This document shows, piece by piece, positions 57,737-64,000 of a stretch of DNA of 64,000 bases (positions are counted from its first letter, which is position 1; every line of letters starts with the position of its first letter). The notes beneath the pieces were generated by a model. The model saw nothing but the letters and a program-made list of their open reading frames with translations. It was not told the DNA's origin and did no database searches. This stretch comes from Streptomyces sp. NL15-2K (lineage in GTDB: Bacteria; Actinomycetota; Actinomycetes; Streptomycetales; Streptomycetaceae), in NCBI RefSeq assembly GCF_030551255.1, contig NZ_CP130630.1:1178001-1242000 (forward strand), read 5' to 3'. The position numbers were made by a program, and so were the translations under genes.

Positions 57737-59671
57737 GTGGCCATGATGGGCGGCCCGCGCATGGGCCCGATGCCGCTGGGCGTCGACAGCTCGATCACCA
57801 AGCAGAGGATCACGCCCGGCACGGTGCGGCGCATCGTCCCGTTCGCCCTGCGGTACCGCTGGTCGCTGGCAGTGGTCATGCTGATGACGGCCGTGAGCGC
57901 GACCATCACGGCGACGAGCCCGCTGCTGCTGAAGGTGATCATCGACGACGGGATCACACCGGGCAGGAAAGGGCTCGTGGTGGGGCTGGCCGTGGCCATC
58001 GCTGCGCTGTCGCTGGTGGACGTGCTGGCGATTTTCACGCAGACCTGGTTCTCGGGCCGGGTCGGCCAGGGCATCGTCTTCGACCTGCGCTGCCGGGTGT
58101 TCGAGCACGTCCAGCGGCAGCCGCTGGCGTTCTTCACCCGCGCGCAGACGGGCGCCCTGGTCAGCAGGCTCAACACGGATGTGGTGGGGGCGCAGCAGGC
58201 GATCACGACGCTGCTGTCGCAGACGGTGTCGACGCTGCTGACGCTGGTTCTGGTGCTGGCAATGATGTTCTACCTGTCGTGGCAGATCACCGTGGCCGCT
58301 CTGGTGGTGGTGCCGTTCTTCCTGCTGCCCGCGAAGCTGGTGGGCCGCAGGCTCCAGCGGCTGACCCGGCAGGGCATGGGGCTGAACGCCGACATGGGCT
58401 CGATGATGAACGAGCGGTTCAACGTGTCCGGCGCGATGCTGGCGAAGCTGTACGGCCGGCCGGACGAGGAGGCCGAGCGGTTCGCGCGCAAGGCGTCCCA
58501 GGTGCGGGACGTCGCCGTCACGACGGCGGTGTGGGGGCGGATGCTGTTCGTGATCATGACGCTGATCGCCGGGGTGACCAGCGCGCTGGTCTACGGCCTC
58601 GGCGGCGTGCTCACCATCGACGGCGGGCTCCAGATCGGCACCCTGGTGGCGATGGTGACGCTGCTGATGCGGCTGTACGGGCCGCTCAACCAGCTGTCCA
58701 ACATGCAGGTCAACGTCATGATCGCGTTGGTCAGTTTCGACCGTGTCTTCGAGGTGCTGGACCTGAAGCCGCTCATCGACGAGGCGCCGGCCGCCCGGCC
58801 GTTGCCCGCCGATACCGACGCCACCCCGGACATCGAGTTCGACGGGGTGGCGTTCCGGTATCCGGCCGCCGACGAGGTGTCGCTGGCCTCCCTGGAGACG
58901 ATCGCGTTGCCGTCGCCGGAGCGCGGCGACAACGCCGTGGTCCTGGACGGGGTGAGCTTCCGGGCTCCCGCCGGAAAGCTCACCGCGCTGGTGGGCCCGT
59001 CGGGCGCCGGCAAGACCACGGTCACCAATCTGGTTCCGCGGCTGTACGACCCCATGGCGGGGACGGTGCGCATCGGCGGTCACGACGTACGGGAGCTGAC
59101 GCTGCGCTCCCTGCACGACACGGTCGGCATCGTCACCCAGGACGCGCACATGTTTCACGACACGATCCGGGCCAACCTGCTGTACGCCCGGCCGGACGCC
59201 GGTGAGGACGAGCTGGTCGCGGCGTGCGAGGCGGCCAGGATCTGGGAGACGGTCTCGGCGCTACCGGACGGTCTGGACACGGTGGTCGGCGACCGCGGGT
59301 ACCGGCTGTCCGGCGGTGAGAAGCAGCGCGTCGCGCTGGCCCGGCTGCTGCTGAAGTCGCCGCCGGTCGTCATCCTCGACGAGGCCACCGCGCACCTGGA
59401 CTCCGAGTCGGAGGCGGCGATCCAACGAGCACTCAGGACCGCGCTGTCGGGCCGTACGTCGCTGGTCATCGCCCACCGGCTGGCCACGATCCTGGAGGCC
59501 GACCAGATCCTCGTCCTGGACGGCGGCCGCATACGTGAACGGGGCACCCACGGCGAACTGCTGGCCGCCGACGGCCTCTACGCCGAGCTGTACCGCACGC
59601 AGTTCGCCGGCCAGGTCCCCAACGGCACGCCGAACGGTCCGGACAAGAAGGCGAAGAAGGCAAGGATTTAG
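57737..59671 (+). CDS. ABC exporter, fused membrane and ATPase domains
   Basis: 644-residue MsbA-like half-transporter that would work as a dimer to export the peptide. The N-terminal part is a six-helix ABC-membrane domain (to about residue 330). The ATPase domain has Walker A GPSGAGKTT near 421, the signature LSGGEKQR near 524, Walker B VVILDEA near 544 and the switch His in IAHRL. A segment of about 25 residues sits between the start of the ATPase fold and Walker A. GTG 57737 is chosen because GGAAGGA ends 6 nt before it; the ATGs at 57743 and 57746 are alternatives. An ORF open from 57590 has no RBS and would run through the StrR-type site. It is followed by the hydroxylase gene after 22 nt, so the two form an operon. 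Confidence 0.94.
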   Translation: MAMMGGPRMGPMPLGVDSSITKQRITPGTVRRIVPFALRYRWSLAVVMLMTAVSATITATSPLLLKVIIDDGITPGRKGLVVGLAVAIAALSLVDVLAIFTQTWFSGRVGQGIVFDLRCRVFEHVQRQPLAFFTRAQTGALVSRLNTDVVGAQQAITTLLSQTVSTLLTLVLVLAMMFYLSWQITVAALVVVPFFLLPAKLVGRRLQRLTRQGMGLNADMGSMMNERFNVSGAMLAKLYGRPDEEAERFARKASQVRDVAVTTAVWGRMLFVIMTLIAGVTSALVYGLGGVLTIDGGLQIGTLVAMVTLLMRLYGPLNQLSNMQVNVMIALVSFDRVFEVLDLKPLIDEAPAARPLPADTDATPDIEFDGVAFRYPAADEVSLASLETIALPSPERGDNAVVLDGVSFRAPAGKLTALVGPSGAGKTTVTNLVPRLYDPMAGTVRIGGHDVRELTLRSLHDTVGIVTQDAHMFHDTIRANLLYARPDAGEDELVAACEAARIWETVSALPDGLDTVVGDRGYRLSGGEKQRVALARLLLKSPPVVILDEATAHLDSESEAAIQRALRTALSGRTSLVIAHRLATILEADQILVLDGGRIRERGTHGELLAADGLYAELYRTQFAGQVPNGTPNGPDKKAKKARI

Positions 59672-59693
59672 CCACCGCGGGTTGGGGAGGGAC

Positions 59694-60629
59694 GTGTTGG
59701 ACGACACCTGGCAGCCGTACGAGATCACCAGTGACGAAGCCGGTGCGCCGGAACTCGGCGTTCTGCTGGACGAGTTGGGCGCGGGGCGGCTGACCGAGCT
59801 GCTCGTGGAGCACAAGGCGCTCGTCTTCAGGGGTTTCGGTGTCACGCCGGACGCCGTGGACGCGGTGTTCGCCCGGCTGGTGCCGGACCGCCTGCCGTAT
59901 GTGCACGGCAACTCTCCGCGCACCAAGGTCGGCGGCAACCTCTACACGTCGACCGAGTATCCGCAGCAGTACACGATCTCCATGCACAACGAGCTGAGTT
60001 ACGCCCACCGCTGGCCCACCCGGCTCGCGTTCTACTGCGAGAAGGCGGCGGAGCGGGGCGGTGCGACCCCGGTGCTGGACGGTGAGCTGTGGCTGGGCTC
60101 GCTGGACGCGGAGGTCCGGGACGCGTTCGCGGGCGGCATTCGTTATGTCCAGAACCTGCACGACGGGCTCGGATTCGGGAAGAGCTGGCAGGACACCTTC
60201 GAGACGGACGACCGCCGGGCGGTCGAGGCGTTTCTGCGGGAGTCGCGGGCCGAGTGGGAGTGGAACGAGGACGGCCTGCGCGTCGTCCAGCTCCGTCCCG
60301 CCACGGTGAAGCACCCGGTGACCGGTGCCGAGGTCTGGTTCAACCAGGCGGACCAGTGGCATCCGGCGGGGCTCGGCGACGAGGCGTCGGCGGAGCTGTA
60401 CGACATCCTCACGCCGGACGAGTTCCCGCAGTACGTGACGTTCGCCGACGGCACGCCGATCCCGGACGCGTACATCACGCAGATCCTCGGCCGTGGGCTG
60501 GAGCACGCCGTGGACGTCGACTGGCGCGACGGCGACGTACTGCTCATCGACAACGTCCTGCTCGCGCACGGCCGGCGGCCGTTCGAAGGGACGCGGCGGG
60601 TACTGGTGGCCCTGTCGGACACTGACTGA
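59694..60629 (+). CDS. SyrP-like Fe(II)/2-oxoglutarate hydroxylase
   Basis: 311-residue member of the TauD/SyrP dioxygenase family. Iron ligands are visible as His98 and Glu100 in SMHNELSY and His292 in LLAHGRRPF, and Arg301/302 in GTRRVLVAL should hold 2-oxoglutarate. The HxE form (not HxD) and the MHNELSY context are those of SyrP-type enzymes, which beta-hydroxylate Asp or similar residues bound to NRPS carrier domains. With seven Asp modules in the window, beta-hydroxy-Asp is the likely product, though which positions are modified cannot be read. The start is GTG 59694 or TTG 59697; GGGAGG lies 3 or 6 nt before them. It is cotranscribed with the ABC exporter. Confidence 0.92.
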   Translation: MLDDTWQPYEITSDEAGAPELGVLLDELGAGRLTELLVEHKALVFRGFGVTPDAVDAVFARLVPDRLPYVHGNSPRTKVGGNLYTSTEYPQQYTISMHNELSYAHRWPTRLAFYCEKAAERGGATPVLDGELWLGSLDAEVRDAFAGGIRYVQNLHDGLGFGKSWQDTFETDDRRAVEAFLRESRAEWEWNEDGLRVVQLRPATVKHPVTGAEVWFNQADQWHPAGLGDEASAELYDILTPDEFPQYVTFADGTPIPDAYITQILGRGLEHAVDVDWRDGDVLLIDNVLLAHGRRPFEGTRRVLVALSDTD

Positions 60630-60701
60630 CTTCGGCCTTTCAGGGTTCGGATCTGTGTCGGGACCGGTGACGTGGTCCGTCCGAGCTGGTACGCCGGAGG
60701 C

Positions 60702-61213
60702 ATGCGGTATCCGGACGGGGGGCGGGCTGACCGCCGAGCAGCGCAGGCGCCGGGAAGAGGTCCGGACTCGGGCCGTTGACCTCTTCGAGGAGGGCGTGGC
60801 GGACGACCAGGTGTGGACCGCCGCCCGGGTGCGCACGCTGATCGGGCGGAAGTTCCACATCTCCTACAGCGTCTCCGGGGTCACCCGGCTGCTGCACCGG
60901 ATGGGCCGCAGCGTACAGATCGGGCGAGCGTCGCTCACTGGGCGAGAAGGACTACATCCACCTGCTGGATGGCGCCCACCAACTGCTGAAGGCCCCGCCG
61001 ATCGTGGTGTGGGACCGGCTGAGCACCCACATCTCCAAGACGATGAAGGCACTTGTTGCCGAGCGGGACTGGCTGACAGTGGTCCTGCTGCCCGGGTACG
61101 CGCCCGACCTCAACCCGGTGGAGAGCCTGTGGGCGCACATCAAGCGGAGCCTGGCCAACCTGGCCGCCCGCACCCTCAGCGAGCTGGAGACTCTGCTCCG
61201 CAGGCGGCTCAAG
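60702..61213 (+). pseudogene. IS630-type transposase remnant
   Basis: Broken transposase. From ATG 60702 the start MRYPDG matches the usual IS630-family N terminus, but an extra G in a run of six (60717-60722) shifts the frame. The correct frame then reads GLTAEQRRRREEVR. It jumps near 60790-60805 past the helix-turn-helix to WTAARVRTLIGRKFH. A second deletion with frame change near 60910-60940 leads to SLGEKDYIHLLDGAH, then WDRLSTH and LPGYAPDLNPVESLW, which carry the second Asp and the Glu of the DDE triad. The first catalytic Asp and most of the HTH are lost. It lies between the hydroxylase and the 3' end of the right-hand NRPS. Terminal inverted repeats are not recognisable. Confidence 0.85.
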
Positions 61214-61215
61214 GC

Positions 61216-61243
61216 GCCCCGCAGGCCATGTGCCCTGCGGGGC
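61216..61243 (-). terminator. Hairpin after the right-hand NRPS gene
   Basis: Perfect 10-bp stem GCCCCGCAGG/CCTGCGGGGC with an 8-nt loop, starting 9 nt past the NRPS stop in the minus direction. It has no T-run, but the position fits a terminator of the NRPS transcript. Confidence 0.6.
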
Positions 61244-61252
61244 CTGCCGCGT

Positions 61253-64000
61253 TCAGGCGCGCATCGGCCGCAGCCTGGGCCTGGTCTGCCGGTCGTCGCC
61301 CTCGCGGTCCGCGAGCCACGCCGCGAGCGCGGCGGGTGTGGGCTTGTCGAACAGCTCCTGGATGGGCAGTTCCTCGCCGAGCAGCACCCGGACCCGGCTG
61401 ACCAGCCTGGTCGCGAGGAGCGAGTGCCCGCCGAGGAGGAAGAAGTCGTCCCGCACGCCGACCGCCGGCAACCCGAGGATTTCCGCGAACGCCGAACACA
61501 GCGCCTCTTCACGGGCGTTGGCCGGCCGAGGTCCCGCGCCGGCGGCGGCCGCGCGGTCGGGCGCGGGCAGGGCGGCGCGGTCCAGTTTCCCGTTGGCGGT
61601 CAGCGGCAGGGTGTCGAGGACGACGACCGCGGCGGGCACCATGTGCGGCGGCAGTTCATCCCGGGCGAGCCGCCGTACCGCCTCGGCGAGCGCGTCGCGG
61701 TCGGTTCCGGCGTCGCGGTCGGCCGGGACGACGTACGCGGTGAGGCGTCTGTCGCCCGGGACGTCCTCGCGGACAATCACGGCGACCCGGTCGACGGCCG
61801 GGTGCGACAGGAACACGGCCCGCACTTCGCCGGGCTCCACCCGGAACCCGCGGATCTTGACCTGGTCGTCGGCCCGGCCGAGGTATTCGAGGACCCCCTC
61901 GGTGTTCCAGCGTGCGCGGTCCCCGGTGCGGTACATCCGTGCGCCGTCGCCGAACGGGCCGGCCACGAACCGCTGTGCCGTCAGGCCGGGGCGGCCCAGG
62001 TAGCCGCGCGCCAACTGCGCGCCGGCCGCGTACAGTTCGCCGGGCGCGCCGACGGGCACGGGTTGCAGCGCGTCGTCGAGTACGTACATCGCCGTGTTGC
62101 CCACCGGGGTGCCGATGGGGACCGCGTCGCCGGTGACGGACGCGGCGTCCAGGCGGCCGGTGACGACGCCGATGGTGGTTTCCGTCGGGCCGTAGTGGTT
62201 GAACACCGGCTGGTCGCCGGCCGCTTCGAGGAGTTGCCCGAGCCAGTCGGGGGTAGCGGCCTCGCCGCCCAGCACGAGCGTCCTGTGTGGGAGCAGCCAC
62301 CGCAGGTCGCCGGAGGAGCCCAGTGCGGCCAGGTGGGAGGGGACCATCTTCACGTGGTCGATGCGGTGTCTTGCCAGGTAGCCGGTGACGGCGAGCGGAT
62401 CGGTCACGTCGGCCGCGTCCAGCACGTGTAGTTCGCCGCCGGTGGCGAGGGCGGCGAACAGGACCGTGTTGCCGAGGTCCGTGGTCACGGGTTGCAGCAG
62501 CGCGTACCGTGCGCCAGGTTCGCCGAAGCCGAGCCGGGGCGGCACGTGGGCCACGTAGTTCGCGAGTGCCGCGTGCGTGACGGCGACGCCCTTCGGCCGC
62601 CCGGTGGAACCGGAGGTGTAGATGACGTACGCCAGGTTGCCGGGGTCCGTGCCGGCCTCCGGTGGCGTGTCCGGCTGGGCGTCGATGGCCGCCGCGACGG
62701 CCGGGTCGTCGAGGGCGAGGGTGTGCAGGGGGCCCGTCGTCGGCATGTCGTCCAGTACGTCGGTGGTGCCGATGAGGGCGACGGCCCGGCTGTCGGTGAG
62801 CATGTGGCCGAGCAGGGCGGCGGGGTGGGCCGGGTCGAGCGGCAGATAGGCCGCCCCGGCGTGCCACACGCCGAGGATCGCGGCGACCGCGTCGATGCCG
62901 CGAGGCAGACACAGCGCCACGACGCTCTCCGGTCCGACGCCGAGGCCGCGCAGATGGTGCGCCAGGCGGTGGGCGCGAGCCTGAAGCTCGCGCTGGCGGA
63001 TCTCGGCGCCGCCGCAGACCACGGCCGTGGCGTCGGGGGTGCGTGCCGCCTGGGCGGCGATGAGTTGCGGCACCGTCGGTTCCGGCGTCGGCGCGGCGGT
63101 CCGGTTCCACTCGTGGGCGAGCCGGTGGCGTTCGGCCGGGTCGAGCACGCCGACCGCGGTGAACGGCCTGTGCGGGGCGTCGCCCAGCGCCGTGACCAGG
63201 TTGTCCAGGCAGGTGTGCAGCAGCGTCAGGATGCGGTCGGGGTCGGCCGGTGCCACCGCGTCGACGGTCACGGCGAAGCCGGTTCCGACGTCGCGGATGA
63301 TCAGCGTGACGGGGTAGTTGGTGCGTTCCTGGGCGTAGCTCACGGTGATGCCTTCGAGGCCGGTGCCGGTCTCGGTGATGGTGCGGCCGTGCTGGTAGTT
63401 GAGGATCGAGGTGAACAGCGGGCCACCGCCCGGCACGGCGCTCGCCTTCTGGGCCAGGGCCAGCGGGGCGTGCTCGTGCTCCAGCAGTTCGGCGAGGCCC
63501 CGGCGCAGCGCGTCCAGCGCCCCGGTCACGGCGCCGCCGTCGATGCGGACCCGCAGGGGCAGGGTGTTGAGGAACAGTCCCGGTGTCCGGTCCGCGCCCG
63601 CGCCCGCGGTCATACGGCCGGTGAGCACGGTGCCGAAGACGACGTCGTCGCGGCCCGACACGGCGGCGAGCACCCGTGCCCAGGCCAGGTGGAAGAGCGT
63701 GGCGGGGCTGACGCCCAGCGTTCTGGCGGCCTCGCGCACCCGCCCGGCCACCTGGCCGTCGACCGGCCGGCCGGCGCGCGCCGCGGTGGCGCCGTCGCCG
63801 CGCACGTCCAGCAGGCCGAACACGGCGGTGGGTTCGGTGACATCGCCGAGCAGTCCCGCGAAGTAGCGCTCGTGTTCCTCGGCGGGCGTGCCGAGCCGGG
63901 CCTGCGCGACGAAGTCGCGGTACGGCAGTGGCGCGGGCAGCCGCTGCCCCTGGCCGGTGAGGAACGCTCGGATCTCCCCGAGGAGCAGCCCGACGGTCGT
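61253..64000 (-). CDS. NRPS 3' end: dual E/C (partial)-A(Asp)-T
   Basis: The last 915 residues of an NRPS whose start lies beyond the right edge. The first part matches the second half of the dual E/C domains in the giant protein ([35 protein letters not shown]), so the residue loaded one module earlier should be D-configured. The A domain has [17 protein letters not shown] near 62480 and pocket DLTKVGHIGK (Asp). The carrier domain has [11 protein letters not shown] near 61430, and the protein ends LRPMRA directly after it. With no thioesterase, it must hand its chain to another protein, most simply module 1 of the 13-module synthetase. Its sequence is clearly less similar to the giant modules than they are to each other. 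An internal Met at 63823 is not the true start; the frame is open to the window end. Confidence 0.95.
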   Translation of the reverse strand, partial: TTVGLLLGEIRAFLTGQGQRLPAPLPYRDFVAQARLGTPAEEHERYFAGLLGDVTEPTAVFGLLDVRGDGATAARAGRPVDGQVAGRVREAARTLGVSPATLFHLAWARVLAAVSGRDDVVFGTVLTGRMTAGAGADRTPGLFLNTLPLRVRIDGGAVTGALDALRRGLAELLEHEHAPLALAQKASAVPGGGPLFTSILNYQHGRTITETGTGLEGITVSYAQERTNYPVTLIIRDVGTGFAVTVDAVAPADPDRILTLLHTCLDNLVTALGDAPHRPFTAVGVLDPAERHRLAHEWNRTAAPTPEPTVPQLIAAQAARTPDATAVVCGGAEIRQRELQARAHRLAHHLRGLGVGPESVVALCLPRGIDAVAAILGVWHAGAAYLPLDPAHPAALLGHMLTDSRAVALIGTTDVLDDMPTTGPLHTLALDDPAVAAAIDAQPDTPPEAGTDPGNLAYVIYTSGSTGRPKGVAVTHAALANYVAHVPPRLGFGEPGARYALLQPVTTDLGNTVLFAALATGGELHVLDAADVTDPLAVTGYLARHRIDHVKMVPSHLAALGSSGDLRWLLPHRTLVLGGEAATPDWLGQLLEAAGDQPVFNHYGPTETTIGVVTGRLDAASVTGDAVPIGTPVGNTAMYVLDDALQPVPVGAPGELYAAGAQLARGYLGRPGLTAQRFVAGPFGDGARMYRTGDRARWNTEGVLEYLGRADDQVKIRGFRVEPGEVRAVFLSHPAVDRVAVIVREDVPGDRRLTAYVVPADRDAGTDRDALAEAVRRLARDELPPHMVPAAVVVLDTLPLTANGKLDRAALPAPDRAAAAGAGPRPANAREEALCSAFAEILGLPAVGVRDDFFLLGGHSLLATRLVSRVRVLLGEELPIQELFDKPTPAALAAWLADREGDDRQTRPRLRPMRA

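Noticed and set aside
57500..59158. Minus-strand ORF of 552 codons opposite the ABC exporter
   Set aside because: Antisense shadow of the exporter, low complexity, no motif; the exporter has all ABC motifs and an RBS.
59535..59693. Hydroxylase start at 59535
   Set aside because: It would overlap the exporter coding region by over 130 bases; a GGGAGG-type RBS precedes 59694/59697 after the exporter stop.
60630..60701. Possible third StrR-type site after the hydroxylase gene (GTTCGGATCTG)
   Set aside because: No matching second arm at the required distance.
61004..62431. Single 475-codon ORF starting in the transposase catalytic region
   Set aside because: Only the first about 70 codons are transposase; the remainder is antisense to the right-hand NRPS.

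Overview
The window is high-GC actinomycete DNA, most likely Streptomyces or a close relative. Codons mostly end in G or C, there are GTG/TTG starts, and regulatory sites resemble those bound by StrR-family activators. It is an internal slice of a very large non-ribosomal peptide synthetase (NRPS) cluster; both ends cut through NRPS genes on the minus strand, so the first modules, the thioesterase, any MbtH protein and the pathway regulators lie outside.

Layout, in minus-strand transcription order from the right. (1) 61253-64000: 3' end of an NRPS (partial dual E/C, Asp-type A domain, carrier domain). (2) 60702-61213: a broken IS630-type transposase next to the 3' end of that gene. (3) 57737-60629, plus strand: an ABC exporter and a SyrP-like Fe(II)/2-oxoglutarate hydroxylase. 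(4) 54399-57513, minus strand: a MacAB-like set (HlyD/peptidoglycan-binding adaptor, ATPase, FtsX-like permease), followed by a separately promoted lipoprotein with an internal duplication (53755-54231). (5) 12183-53453: one 41.3-kb ORF for a 13,756-residue, 13-module NRPS. (6) 1-12183: a translationally coupled NRPS with at least four modules, running off the left edge.

Reading binding-pocket residues by eye, the modules predict ...(D-?)-Asp | Ser-Asp-(D)Ser-(D)X-Asp-Tyr-(D)X'-Tyr-(D)Tyr-Ser-Asp-Ser-Asp | (D)Asp-Phe-Asp-X-... That is at least 18 residues, with seven Asp and four Ser. No stand-alone epimerisation domain is present. D-centres are predicted only where a dual epimerisation/condensation domain follows. 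The hydroxylase probably beta-hydroxylates one or more Asp residues, and the exporters probably handle secretion or self-protection.

The NRPS genes are strongly mosaic. Kilobase-long near-identical blocks recur in different combinations, and A domains look as if substrate-binding cores were exchanged on related N-terminal scaffolds. A StrR-type inverted repeat lies upstream of the giant NRPS gene and a second lies upstream of the exporter/hydroxylase operon, suggesting co-regulation by an activator encoded outside the window.
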